DNA of 64,000 nucleotides. It comes from Chrysopilus asiliformis. Lineage: Eukaryota; Arthropoda; Insecta; Diptera; Rhagionidae. Each line of letters begins with the position of its first letter. The first letter of the stretch is position 1. Of the stretch, positions 1 to 13,698 are shown piece by piece. A program made the translations under genes and the position numbers. Location of the stretch: assembly GCA_964034945.1 (NCBI GenBank), contig OZ035961.1, forward strand, positions 71,101,931 to 71,165,930, written 5' to 3'. The notes below the pieces were generated by a model that made no database searches, was not told the origin of the DNA, and was given only the letters and a program-made list of their open reading frames with translations.

Positions 1-1316
1 GACTGACAGACTGACAGACTGACAGACTGACAGACTGACAGACTGACAGACTGACAGACTGACAGACTGACAGACTGACAGACTGACAGACTGACAGACT
101 GACAGGCTGACAGGCTGACAGGCTGACAGGCTGACAGGCTGACAGGCTGACAGGCTGACAGGCTGACAGGCTGACAGGCTGACAGGCTGACAGGCTGACA
201 GGCTGACAGGCTGACAGGCTGACAGGCTGACAGGCTGACAGGCTGACAGGCTGACAGGCTGACAGGCTGACAGGCTGACAGGCTGACAGGCTGACAGGCT
301 GACAGGCTGACAGGCTGACAGGCTGACAGGCTGACAGGCTGACAGGCTGACAGGCTGACAGGCTGACAGGCTGACAGGCTGACAGGCTGACAGGCTGACA
401 GGCTGACAGGCTGACAGGCTGACAGGCTGACAGGCTGACAGGCTGACAGGCTGACAGGCTGACAGGCTGACAGGCTGACAGGCTGACAGGCTGACAGACT
501 GACAGACTGACAGACTGACAGACTGACAGACTGACAGACTGACAGACTGACAGACTGACAGACTGACAGACTGACAGACTGACAGACTGACAGACTGACA
601 GACTGACAGACTGACAGACTGACAGACTGACAGACTGACAGACTGACAGACTGACAGACTGACAGACTGACAGACTGACAGACTGACAGACTGACAGACT
701 GACAGACTGACAGACTGACAGACTGACAGACTGACAGACTGACAGACTGACAGACTGACAGACTGACAGACTGACAGACTGACAGACTGACAGACTGACA
801 GACTGACAGACTGACAGACTGACAGACTGACAGACTGACAGACTGACAGACTGACAGACTGACAGACTGACAGACTGACAGACTGACAGACTGACAGACT
901 GACAGACTGACAGACTGACAGACTGACAGACTGACAGACTGACAGACTGACAGACTGACAGACTGACAGACTGACAGACTGACAGACTGACAGACTGACA
1001 GACTGACAGACTGACAGACTGACAGACTGACAGACTGACAGACTGACAGACTGACAGACTGACAGACTGACAGACTGACAGACTGACAGACTGACAGACT
1101 GACAGACTGACAGGCTGACAGGCTGACAGGCTGACAGACTGACAGACTGACAGACTGACAGACTGACAGACTGACAGACTGACAGACTGACAGGCTGACA
1201 GGCTGACAGGCTGACAGGCTGACAGACTGACAGACTGACAGACTGACAGACTGACAGACTGACAGACTGACAGACTGACAGACTGACAGACTGACAGACT
1301 GACAGACTGACAGACT
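1..1316. repeat. (GACTGACA)n satellite, left block
   Basis: Uninterrupted head-to-tail octamers GACTGACA that run off the left edge of the window. A variant unit, GGCTGACA, forms a homogeneous block at about 103-495 and two short blocks near 1112-1135 and 1191-1221, showing local homogenisation of a single A-to-G change. The plus strand has TGA stops in every frame; the minus strand (TGTCAGTC) is stop-free, so it gives meaningless long ORFs. The array stops where the inserted LINE begins. Confidence 0.98.
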
Positions 1317-1338
1317 GGACACAGACGCATTTGCAGTC

Positions 1339-3615
1339 ATGCTGGATAATCTGTCCATAAACGGCTCGGCCGCCGAAATGGCTGACCAGTTCGCGAGACA
1401 ACTAGAGGGGGCGTGTGACGCTTCAATGAGCAGGAGGACCTATGGGGGCCACCAAAAACCTGTTTATTGGTGGAACGACCACATTGCAAAACTGCGAAAG
1501 GAGTGCCACCGAAGTCGGAGAAAGTACCAGCGCTCGAGAGATGACGCAGAACACCAACAGCTACACCAGCAGTACAAGGCCGCAAAAAAAGAGCTGAAAC
1601 ACGCCATCAAAGAGAGCAAAAACAAAAGTTTTTTGGATCTAATTAACCAAGCGGAAGAAGAGCCATGGGGAACGGCGTACAGGCTCGTAAGGAAAAAACT
1701 CCCATGCTATAGGAAACCAGCTCCAAGATGCCCAACGTTGCTGAGAGAGATAGTGAAGGAACTCTTCCCTAGACAAGAGAATTATGAGAACCAGTTGGCT
1801 ACAGAGCACCAGAACTTCAACGTCCCGGACCTTACGAAGGATGAAATATTACGTGCAACCGAAAGATTTGGGGACAAAAAAGCACCTGGTCCAGATGGCA
1901 TACCCAACCGAGCTTTTAAAACCGCGGCTAAATTACACCCAGATACATTAATGAAGTTGTACAAAGCATGTCTGAACGAGGGAGTTTTCCCGGACCGGTG
2001 GAAGAAACAACGGTTAGTTCTAGTTCCAAAGGCTAACAAACCACCAGAGGATCCCTCCGGGTACCGCCCACTTTGCATGCTAGACACGGCAGGAAAGGTT
2101 CTGGAGCGAATCTTATGTGACAGACTGGATGCGGCCATTGTGGAAGCAGGAGGACTAGCCCAGCGACAATACGGTTTCAGAACGGCGAGGTCCACGGTTG
2201 ACGCCATTGATGAGCTTGTAAGAACCGCACGAGAGGCCATAGAAGGGAAAAGCTGGAACCGAGGCTCAAAAGAGTACTGCCTAATTGTTACACTGGACGT
2301 TAAAAATGCCTTTAACTCTGCGAATTGGTCGCGCATAACGGAAGCACTCGCAGGGTGGAACATACCCACTTACCTGAGCCGAATGGTCGATAGCTACTTT
2401 AAGCGTAGGGTTCTAATATATGACACATCCGAAAAGACGGAGTATTATGTGACCACTGGTGGAGTCCCCCAAGGGTCAGTCTTAGGTCCGCTCCTATGGA
2501 ACGCCATGTACGATGGCATACTCCGAGTACCGGTACCCGACGGTGTCAAGATAATCGGCTATGCTGATGATGTAGCGCTAGTTGTTACGGCGAAATTCTT
2601 GGAGGATGCTGTGTCAAAGACCAATATTGCTATCCTGGCAGTGAGGAGCTGGCTTGGAAAAGCTGGTCTACAACTGGCGGAGCACAAAACAGAGGCAGTG
2701 TTGGTCTCAAGTCGCAAGGTGCTGGAGACAGCAATGATAAGGGTCGGAGACTGTGCAATACGCACGGAACCACATCTCAAGTACCTAGGCGTTTGCATAG
2801 ATAGCAGGCTGAACTTCAAGAAGCATCTGGAGTATGCTGGTAACAAAGCTGCTCAGACATGTGCTGAACTGAGTAGAATGATGCCAAATATAGGTGGACC
2901 GAAACAGCAGAAGAGGCGACTCCTAAGTGGAGTAGTCAGGTCCATAATAATGTACGGTGCGCCAATATGGGCAGACAAAACTAGCGTGTCCTCTTACTGC
3001 CATGCAATAGAGGGAACCTACAGAAGATGTGCCCTAAGGATAATTAGTGCATATCGCACCACATCAACGGATGCAGCACATGTTATTGCAGGTTTGGTCC
3101 CCATCGACATTCTTGCAAAGGAAGCGAAGAATCTCTACTATGAGAGAAAGCAGAAAGGAACCAATCAGGGAGAACGCCAAGTCAGACACAGTAACATAGA
3201 AGAGTGGCAGAGGCGATGGGATAGGTCCCGAAAGGGTCGATGGACAAGGAGACTGATTCCCAATATCATGGACTGGGTTAACAGGAAGCACGGCGAAGTG
3301 AACTACTATGTCACACAACTATTAACAGGACATGGTAGCTATCAGTCATACCTGCATAGGTTTAAGATTGCAGATAATCCAGGTTGCACGTACTGTGGTG
3401 CACTAACAACCGAGGATGCTGAGCACGTATTTTTCCACTGCCCGAGGTACAATGGGGCTCGAGCGAAATTGCAAGTCATTTGTAACGAGCTGGTGACCCC
3501 AGAAAATATAGTGAAGCATATGCTCGAAAGCAGAAAGAATTGGGATGCAGTGTGTGACATGGCAGCCTATGTACTGAAGGACCTTGCACAACTGGAGAAA
3601 AACAGCAGAACGTAG
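1339..3615 (+). CDS. R1-clade ORF2 C-terminal part: reverse transcriptase with CCHC motif
   Basis: An uninterrupted 758-codon frame. The first Met is only the first ATG; the frame stays open back to the satellite junction, so this is an internal part of a longer ORF2. Residues ~1-125 are the basic, Lys/Arg-rich linker that follows the endonuclease in R1-type proteins. The RT domain spans about 165-500: KKAPGPDGIPN near 175, catalytic Asp of LDVKNAFNSANW at D320, GVPQGSVLGPLLWN, and the active site YADD with D410/D411. The C-terminus has a C-X2-C-X9-H-X4-C cluster (C683, C686, H696, C701), typical of the R1 clade. No stop or frameshift is visible, so this is a young copy or has been copied recently. 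Without its endonuclease it should not be autonomous. Codons are far more GC-rich than the AT-rich flanks on the right. Confidence 0.93.
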   Translation: MLDNLSINGSAAEMADQFARQLEGACDASMSRRTYGGHQKPVYWWNDHIAKLRKECHRSRRKYQRSRDDAEHQQLHQQYKAAKKELKHAIKESKNKSFLDLINQAEEEPWGTAYRLVRKKLPCYRKPAPRCPTLLREIVKELFPRQENYENQLATEHQNFNVPDLTKDEILRATERFGDKKAPGPDGIPNRAFKTAAKLHPDTLMKLYKACLNEGVFPDRWKKQRLVLVPKANKPPEDPSGYRPLCMLDTAGKVLERILCDRLDAAIVEAGGLAQRQYGFRTARSTVDAIDELVRTAREAIEGKSWNRGSKEYCLIVTLDVKNAFNSANWSRITEALAGWNIPTYLSRMVDSYFKRRVLIYDTSEKTEYYVTTGGVPQGSVLGPLLWNAMYDGILRVPVPDGVKIIGYADDVALVVTAKFLEDAVSKTNIAILAVRSWLGKAGLQLAEHKTEAVLVSSRKVLETAMIRVGDCAIRTEPHLKYLGVCIDSRLNFKKHLEYAGNKAAQTCAELSRMMPNIGGPKQQKRRLLSGVVRSIIMYGAPIWADKTSVSSYCHAIEGTYRRCALRIISAYRTTSTDAAHVIAGLVPIDILAKEAKNLYYERKQKGTNQGERQVRHSNIEEWQRRWDRSRKGRWTRRLIPNIMDWVNRKHGEVNYYVTQLLTGHGSYQSYLHRFKIADNPGCTYCGALTTEDAEHVFFHCPRYNGARAKLQVICNELVTPENIVKHMLESRKNWDAVCDMAAYVLKDLAQLEKNSRT

Positions 3616-3687
3616 TGCGAAGAGGGGCCCTGTAGGCCGCAATCTCTCCCCGCGAAGTAATGCCTAGCGGTGGTAAAAATCCCACAC

Positions 3688-3707
3688 CTGGCCGCTTAAG
3701 CGGCCAG
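3688..3707 (+). other. Perfect 20-nt palindrome in the LINE 3' UTR
   Basis: CTGGCCGCTTAAGCGGCCAG is a perfect inverted repeat about 30 nt before the poly(A) tract, so the RNA could form a very stable 3' hairpin. R1-type reverse transcriptases recognise 3' UTR structure for target-primed synthesis; a role here is inference. Confidence 0.6.
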
Positions 3708-3734
3708 AGTCTTTCGAAGATTTCCACCTCCCAA

Positions 3735-3769
<35 letters not shown>

Positions 3770-3771
<2 letters not shown>

Positions 3772-6700
3772 CTGACAGACTGACAGACTGACAGACTGAC
3801 AGACTGACAGACTGACAGACTGACAGACTGACAGACTGACAGACTGACAGACTGACAGACTGACAGACTGACAGACTGACAGACTGACAGACTGACAGAC
3901 TGACAGACTGACAGACTGACAGACTGACAGACTGACAGACTGACAGACTGACAGACTGACAGACTGACAGACTGACAGACTGACAGACTGACAGACTGAC
4001 AGACTGACAGACTGACAGACTGACAGACTGACAGACTGACAGACTGACAGACTGACAGACTGACAGACTGACAGACTGACAGACTGACAGACTGACAGAC
4101 TGACAGACTGACAGACTGACAGACTGACAGACTGACAGACTGACAGACTGACAGACTGACAGACTGACAGACTGACAGACTGACAGACTGACAGACTGAC
4201 AGACTGACAGACTGACAGACTGACAGACTGACAGACTGACAGACTGACAGACTGACAGACTGACAGACTGACAGACTGACAGACTGACAGACTGACAGAC
4301 TGACAGACTGACAGACTGACAGACTGACAGACTGACAGACTGACAGACTGACAGACTGACAGACTGACAGACTGACAGACTGACAGACTGACAGACTGAC
4401 AGACTGACAGACTGACAGACTGACAGACTGACAGACTGACAGACTGACAGACTGACAGACTGACAGACTGACAGACTGACAGACTGACAGACTGACAGAC
4501 TGACAGACTGACAGACTGACAGACTGACAGACTGACAGACTGACAGACTGACAGACTGACAGACTGACAGACTGACAGACTGACAGACTGACAGACTGAC
4601 AGACTGACAGACTGACAGACTGACAGACTGACAGACTGACAGACTGACAGACTGACAGACTGACAGACTGACAGACTGACAGACTGACAGACTGACAGAC
4701 TGACAGACTGACAGACTGACAGACTGACAGACTGACAGACTGACAGACTGACAGACTGACAGACTGACAGACTGACAGACTGACAGACTGACAGACTGAC
4801 AGACTGACAGACTGACAGACTGACAGACTGACAGACTGACAGACTGACAGACTGACAGACTGACAGACTGACAGACTGACAGACTGACAGACTGACAGAC
4901 TGACAGACTGACAGACTGACAGACTGACAGACTGACAGACTGACAGACTGACAGACTGACAGACTGACAGACTGACAGACTGACAGACTGACAGACTGAC
5001 AGACTGACAGACTGACAGACTGACAGACTGACAGACTGACAGACTGACAGACTGACAGACTGACAGACTGACAGACTGACAGACTGACAGACTGACAGAC
5101 TGACAGACTGACAGACTGACAGACTGACAGACTGACAGACTGACAGACTGACAGACTGACAGACTGACAGACTGACAGACTGACAGACTGACAGACTGAC
5201 AGACTGACAGACTGACAGACTGACAGACTGACAGACTGACAGACTGACAGACTGACAGACTGACAGACTGACAGACTGACAGACTGACAGACTGACAGAC
5301 TGACAGACTGACAGACTGACAGACTGACAGACTGACAGACTGACAGACTGACAGACTGACAGACTGACAGACTGACAGACTGACAGACTGACAGACTGAC
5401 AGACTGACAGACTGACAGACTGACAGACTGACAGACTGACAGACTGACAGACTGACAGACTGACAGACTGACAGACTGACAGACTGACAGACTGACAGAC
5501 TGACAGACTGACAGACTGACAGACTGACAGACTGACAGACTGACAGACTGACAGACTGACAGACTGACAGACTGACAGACTGACAGACTGACAGACTGAC
5601 AGACTGACAGACTGACAGACTGACAGACTGACAGACTGACAGACTGACAGACTGACAGACTGACAGACTGACAGACTGACAGACTGACAGACTGACAGAC
5701 TGACAGACTGACAGACTGACAGACTGACAGACTGACAGACTGACAGACTGACAGACTGACAGACTGACAGACTGACAGACTGACAGACTGACAGACTGAC
5801 AGACTGACAGACTGACAGACTGACAGACTGACAGACTGACAGACTGACAGACTGACAGACTGACAGACTGACAGACTGACAGACTGACAGACTGACAGAC
5901 TGACAGACTGACAGACTGACAGACTGACAGACTGACAGACTGACAGACTGACAGACTGACAGACTGACAGACTGACAGACTGACAGACTGACAGACTGAC
6001 AGACTGACAGACTGACAGACTGACAGACTGACAGACTGACAGACTGACAGACTGACAGACTGACAGACTGACAGACTGACAGACTGACAGACTGACAGAC
6101 TGACAGACTGACAGACTGACAGACTGACAGACTGACAGACTGACAGACTGACAGACTGACAGACTGACAGACTGACAGACTGACAGACTGACAGACTGAC
6201 AGACTGACAGACTGACAGACTGACAGACTGACAGACTGACAGACTGACAGACTGACAGACTGACAGACTGACAGACTGACAGACTGACAGACTGACAGAC
6301 TGACAGACTGACAGACTGACAGACTGACAGACTGACAGACTGACAGACTGACAGACTGACAGACTGACAGACTGACAGACTGACAGACTGACAGACTGAC
6401 AGACTGACAGACTGACAGACTGACAGACTGACAGACTGACAGACTGACAGACTGACAGACTGACAGACTGACAGACTGACAGACTGACAGACTGACAGAC
6501 TGACAGACTGACAGACTGACAGACTGACAGACTGACAGACTGACAGACTGACAGACTGACAGACTGACAGACTGACAGACTGACAGACTGACAGACTGAC
6601 AGACTGACAGACTGACAGACTGACAGACTGACAGACTGACAGACTGACAGACTGACAGACTGACAGACTGACAGACTGACAGACTGACAGACTGACAGAC

Positions 6701-9700
6701 TGACAGACTGACAGACTGACAGACTGACAGACTGACAGACTGACAGACTGACAGACTGACAGACTGACAGACTGACAGACTGACAGACTGACAGACTGAC
6801 AGACTGACAGACTGACAGACTGACAGACTGACAGACTGACAGACTGACAGACTGACAGACTGACAGACTGACAGACTGACAGACTGACAGACTGACAGAC
6901 TGACAGACTGACAGACTGACAGACTGACAGACTGACAGACTGACAGACTGACAGACTGACAGACTGACAGACTGACAGACTGACAGACTGACAGACTGAC
7001 AGACTGACAGACTGACAGACTGACAGACTGACAGACTGACAGACTGACAGACTGACAGACTGACAGACTGACAGACTGACAGACTGACAGACTGACAGAC
7101 TGACAGACTGACAGACTGACAGACTGACAGACTGACAGACTGACAGACTGACAGACTGACAGACTGACAGACTGACAGACTGACAGACTGACAGACTGAC
7201 AGACTGACAGACTGACAGACTGACAGACTGACAGACTGACAGACTGACAGACTGACAGACTGACAGACTGACAGACTGACAGACTGACAGACTGACAGAC
7301 TGACAGACTGACAGACTGACAGACTGACAGACTGACAGACTGACAGACTGACAGACTGACAGACTGACAGACTGACAGACTGACAGACTGACAGACTGAC
7401 AGACTGACAGACTGACAGACTGACAGACTGACAGACTGACAGACTGACAGACTGACAGACTGACAGACTGACAGACTGACAGACTGACAGACTGACAGAC
7501 TGACAGACTGACAGACTGACAGACTGACAGACTGACAGACTGACAGACTGACAGACTGACAGACTGACAGACTGACAGACTGACAGACTGACAGACTGAC
7601 AGACTGACAGACTGACAGACTGACAGACTGACAGACTGACAGACTGACAGACTGACAGACTGACAGACTGACAGACTGACAGACTGACAGACTGACAGAC
7701 TGACAGACTGACAGACTGACAGACTGACAGACTGACAGACTGACAGACTGACAGACTGACAGACTGACAGACTGACAGACTGACAGACTGACAGACTGAC
7801 AGACTGACAGACTGACAGACTGACAGACTGACAGACTGACAGACTGACAGACTGACAGACTGACAGACTGACAGACTGACAGACTGACAGACTGACAGAC
7901 TGACAGACTGACAGACTGACAGACTGACAGACTGACAGACTGACAGACTGACAGACTGACAGACTGACAGACTGACAGACTGACAGACTGACAGACTGAC
8001 AGACTGACAGACTGACAGACTGACAGACTGACAGACTGACAGACTGACAGACTGACAGACTGACAGACTGACAGACTGACAGACTGACAGACTGACAGAC
8101 TGACAGACTGACAGACTGACAGACTGACAGACTGACAGACTGACAGACTGACAGACTGACAGACTGACAGACTGACAGACTGACAGACTGACAGACTGAC
8201 AGACTGACAGACTGACAGACTGACAGACTGACAGACTGACAGACTGACAGACTGACAGACTGACAGACTGACAGACTGACAGACTGACAGACTGACAGAC
8301 TGACAGACTGACAGACTGACAGACTGACAGACTGACAGACTGACAGACTGACAGACTGACAGACTGACAGACTGACAGACTGACAGACTGACAGACTGAC
8401 AGACTGACAGACTGACAGACTGACAGACTGACAGACTGACAGACTGACAGACTGACAGACTGACAGACTGACAGACTGACAGACTGACAGACTGACAGAC
8501 TGACAGACTGACAGACTGACAGACTGACAGACTGACAGACTGACAGACTGACAGACTGACAGACTGACAGACTGACAGACTGACAGACTGACAGACTGAC
8601 AGACTGACAGACTGACAGACTGACAGACTGACAGACTGACAGACTGACAGACTGACAGACTGACAGACTGACAGACTGACAGACTGACAGACTGACAGAC
8701 TGACAGACTGACAGACTGACAGACTGACAGACTGACAGACTGACAGACTGACAGACTGACAGACTGACAGACTGACAGACTGACAGACTGACAGACTGAC
8801 AGACTGACAGACTGACAGACTGACAGACTGACAGACTGACAGACTGACAGACTGACAGACTGACAGACTGACAGACTGACAGACTGACAGACTGACAGAC
8901 TGACAGACTGACAGACTGACAGACTGACAGACTGACAGACTGACAGACTGACAGACTGACAGACTGACAGACTGACAGACTGACAGACTGACAGACTGAC
9001 AGACTGACAGACTGACAGACTGACAGACTGACAGACTGACAGACTGACAGACTGACAGACTGACAGACTGACAGACTGACAGACTGACAGACTGACAGAC
9101 TGACAGACTGACAGACTGACAGACTGACAGACTGACAGACTGACAGACTGACAGACTGACAGACTGACAGACTGACAGACTGACAGACTGACAGACTGAC
9201 AGACTGACAGACTGACAGACTGACAGACTGACAGACTGACAGACTGACAGACTGACAGACTGACAGACTGACAGACTGACAGACTGACAGACTGACAGAC
9301 TGACAGACTGACAGACTGACAGACTGACAGACTGACAGACTGACAGACTGACAGACTGACAGACTGACAGACTGACAGACTGACAGACTGACAGACTGAC
9401 AGACTGACAGACTGACAGACTGACAGACTGACAGACTGACAGACTGACAGACTGACAGACTGACAGACTGACAGACTGACAGACTGACAGACTGACAGAC
9501 TGACAGACTGACAGACTGACAGACTGACAGACTGACAGACTGACAGACTGACAGACTGACAGACTGACAGACTGACAGACTGACAGACTGACAGACTGAC
9601 AGACTGACAGACTGACAGACTGACAGACTGACAGACTGACAGACTGACAGACTGACAGACTGACAGACTGACAGACTGACAGACTGACAGACTGACAGAC

Positions 9701-12700
9701 TGACAGACTGACAGACTGACAGACTGACAGACTGACAGACTGACAGACTGACAGACTGACAGACTGACAGACTGACAGACTGACAGACTGACAGACTGAC
9801 AGACTGACAGACTGACAGACTGACAGACTGACAGACTGACAGACTGACAGACTGACAGACTGACAGACTGACAGACTGACAGACTGACAGACTGACAGAC
9901 TGACAGACTGACAGACTGACAGACTGACAGACTGACAGACTGACAGACTGACAGACTGACAGACTGACAGACTGACAGACTGACAGACTGACAGACTGAC
10001 AGACTGACAGACTGACAGACTGACAGACTGACAGACTGACAGACTGACAGACTGACAGACTGACAGACTGACAGACTGACAGACTGACAGACTGACAGAC
10101 TGACAGACTGACAGACTGACAGACTGACAGACTGACAGACTGACAGACTGACAGACTGACAGACTGACAGACTGACAGACTGACAGACTGACAGACTGAC
10201 AGACTGACAGACTGACAGACTGACAGACTGACAGACTGACAGACTGACAGACTGACAGACTGACAGACTGACAGACTGACAGACTGACAGACTGACAGAC
10301 TGACAGACTGACAGACTGACAGACTGACAGACTGACAGACTGACAGACTGACAGACTGACAGACTGACAGACTGACAGACTGACAGACTGACAGACTGAC
10401 AGACTGACAGACTGACAGACTGACAGACTGACAGACTGACAGACTGACAGACTGACAGACTGACAGACTGACAGACTGACAGACTGACAGACTGACAGAC
10501 TGACAGACTGACAGACTGACAGACTGACAGACTGACAGACTGACAGACTGACAGACTGACAGACTGACAGACTGACAGACTGACAGACTGACAGACTGAC
10601 AGACTGACAGACTGACAGACTGACAGACTGACAGACTGACAGACTGACAGACTGACAGACTGACAGACTGACAGACTGACAGACTGACAGACTGACAGAC
10701 TGACAGACTGACAGACTGACAGACTGACAGACTGACAGACTGACAGACTGACAGACTGACAGACTGACAGACTGACAGACTGACAGACTGACAGACTGAC
10801 AGACTGACAGACTGACAGACTGACAGACTGACAGACTGACAGACTGACAGACTGACAGACTGACAGACTGACAGACTGACAGACTGACAGACTGACAGAC
10901 TGACAGACTGACAGACTGACAGACTGACAGACTGACAGACTGACAGACTGACAGACTGACAGACTGACAGACTGACAGACTGACAGACTGACAGACTGAC
11001 AGACTGACAGACTGACAGACTGACAGACTGACAGACTGACAGACTGACAGACTGACAGACTGACAGACTGACAGACTGACAGACTGACAGACTGACAGAC
11101 TGACAGACTGACAGACTGACAGACTGACAGACTGACAGACTGACAGACTGACAGACTGACAGACTGACAGACTGACAGACTGACAGACTGACAGACTGAC
11201 AGACTGACAGACTGACAGACTGACAGACTGACAGACTGACAGACTGACAGACTGACAGACTGACAGACTGACAGACTGACAGACTGACAGACTGACAGAC
11301 TGACAGACTGACAGACTGACAGACTGACAGACTGACAGACTGACAGACTGACAGACTGACAGACTGACAGACTGACAGACTGACAGACTGACAGACTGAC
11401 AGACTGACAGACTGACAGACTGACAGACTGACAGACTGACAGACTGACAGACTGACAGACTGACAGACTGACAGACTGACAGACTGACAGACTGACAGAC
11501 TGACAGACTGACAGACTGACAGACTGACAGACTGACAGACTGACAGACTGACAGACTGACAGACTGACAGACTGACAGACTGACAGACTGACAGACTGAC
11601 AGACTGACAGACTGACAGACTGACAGACTGACAGACTGACAGACTGACAGACTGACAGACTGACAGACTGACAGACTGACAGACTGACAGACTGACAGAC
11701 TGACAGACTGACAGACTGACAGACTGACAGACTGACAGACTGACAGACTGACAGACTGACAGACTGACAGACTGACAGACTGACAGACTGACAGACTGAC
11801 AGACTGACAGACTGACAGACTGACAGACTGACAGACTGACAGACTGACAGACTGACAGACTGACAGACTGACAGACTGACAGACTGACAGACTGACAGAC
11901 TGACAGACTGACAGACTGACAGACTGACAGACTGACAGACTGACAGACTGACAGACTGACAGACTGACAGACTGACAGACTGACAGACTGACAGACTGAC
12001 AGACTGACAGACTGACAGACTGACAGACTGACAGACTGACAGACTGACAGACTGACAGACTGACAGACTGACAGACTGACAGACTGACAGACTGACAGAC
12101 TGACAGACTGACAGACTGACAGACTGACAGACTGACAGACTGACAGACTGACAGACTGACAGACTGACAGACTGACAGACTGACAGACTGACAGACTGAC
12201 AGACTGACAGACTGACAGACTGACAGACTGACAGACTGACAGACTGACAGACTGACAGACTGACAGACTGACAGACTGACAGACTGACAGACTGACAGAC
12301 TGACAGACTGACAGACTGACAGACTGACAGACTGACAGACTGACAGACTGACAGACTGACAGACTGACAGACTGACAGACTGACAGACTGACAGACTGAC
12401 AGACTGACAGACTGACAGACTGACAGACTGACAGACTGACAGACTGACAGACTGACAGACTGACAGACAGACTGACAGACTGACAGACTGACAGACTGAC
12501 AGACTGACAGACTGACAGACTGACAGACTGACAGACTGACAGACAGACTGACAGACTGACAGACTGACAGACTGACAGACTGACAGACTGACAGACTGAC
12601 AGACTGACAGACTGACAGACTGACAGACTGACAGACTGACAGACTGACAGACTGACAGACTGACAGACTGACAGACTGACAGACTGACAGACTGACAGAC

Positions 12701-13116
12701 TGACAGACTGACAGACTGACAGACTGACAGACTGACAGACTGACAGACTGACAGACTGACAGACTGACAGACTGACAGACTGACAGACTGACAGACTGAC
12801 AGACTGACAGACTGACAGACTGACAGACTGACAGACTGACAGACTGACAGACTGACAGACAGACTGACAGACTGACAGACAGACTGACAGACTGACAGAC
12901 AGACTGACAGACAGACTGACAGACAGACTGACAGACAGACTGACAGACTGACAGACAGACTGACAGACAGACTGACAGACAGACTGACAGACTGACAGAC
13001 TGACAGACTGACAGACTGACAGACTGACAGACTGACAGACTGACAGACTGACAGACTGACAGACTGACAGAATGACAGACAGACTGACAGACAGACAGAC
13101 TGACAGACAGAAAGAC
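3770..13116. repeat. (GACTGACA)n satellite, right block (~9.3 kb)
   Basis: About 8.7 kb of essentially perfect octamers, then from about 12465 an edge where single 4-nt deletions (GACAGACA) appear at shrinking intervals, ending in GACAGACAGAAAGACA next to unique AT-rich DNA. The perfect centre with a decayed edge is the pattern expected from unequal exchange or slippage. The minus strand reads open for more than 3,000 codons (repeating SVCQSVSL), purely because TGTCAGTC contains no stop. Confidence 0.97.
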
Positions 13117-13698
13117 ATTTTTTTTAATATGACTCCAATCGACTCAGGAGTGATCGGGAAATGTTTTTTAGGCAAAATTAAGAGGTCGAAATTTTTCATG
13201 AATACAATACTTTATTATACTCCGTAGAAGAAAGTAATTATGAAATACTTTTTCTTGAATGAAATTTTTAATAAACCAAATGATTTTTCTTATATTTTAT
13301 GGAGTTTTTCCTAGTTTTAATAAAAAATAGCACATCTCATAGATCTGATGAAGGAAATTTTTCTGAGTGTAAAGCCCAATTCAGACTATCGATTGCGATT
13401 ACTATTACGATTGAGCTTCCTCGACCAATGACATCAAAGCTTTCATGTCCCTATTCTTGATATTGTACTATACAACTGGATAATACAACGAAATTAAATT
13501 TAAATGGAAACAATGAGGAATCGGAAAATATTTTTTTAAACGAAACATCAAGTTTTGATCCCGAGAATCAATGGTGGATCTCATCGGAGTGACGCCATGA
13601 TCTGTGTCACTGACCTGACCACGAAGGATGTGGATGGGGAGGAGAGTTAAAATTTCTCTATATAAGTGAACTAGGAATAATTCTTCTATTTTAAAATT
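13117..13698. other. Unique AT-rich DNA, no gene seen
   Basis: Flank between the satellite and the first inverted-repeat element. Stops occur in all frames and no recognisable motif is present. Confidence 0.6.

Larger units (their letters stand above)
1317..3769 (+). mobile_element. 5'-truncated R1-clade non-LTR retrotransposon inside the satellite
   Basis: Single-copy sequence interrupts the octamer array and ends in a 33-nt poly(A) tract directly followed by GACTGACA units. The left junction lies after GACAGACT(G), and the array resumes in phase GACT, so the insertion kept or duplicated about four bases (GACT). The element holds the C-terminal two thirds of ORF2 (linker, RT, Zn motif) and a short 3' UTR. 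ORF1 and the apurinic-like endonuclease are absent, as expected for 5' truncation in target-primed reverse transcription. R1-clade families are known for site-specific insertion, some into simple repeats (for example Waldo and Mino); whether this one targets the octamer is inference. Confidence 0.9.

Noticed and set aside
1782..2369. 195-codon minus frame overlapping the LINE RT
   Set aside because: Antisense shadow of a well-conserved RT domain.
1..13116. Regular array as a CRISPR
   Set aside because: Units are 8 bp with no unique spacers; this is a simple satellite in a eukaryotic context.
3696..13199. A 3,167-codon minus-strand ORF of repeating SVCQSVSL
   Set aside because: TGTCAGTC repeated has no stop in any frame; the ORF is a by-product of the satellite and its ends are just flanking sequence.
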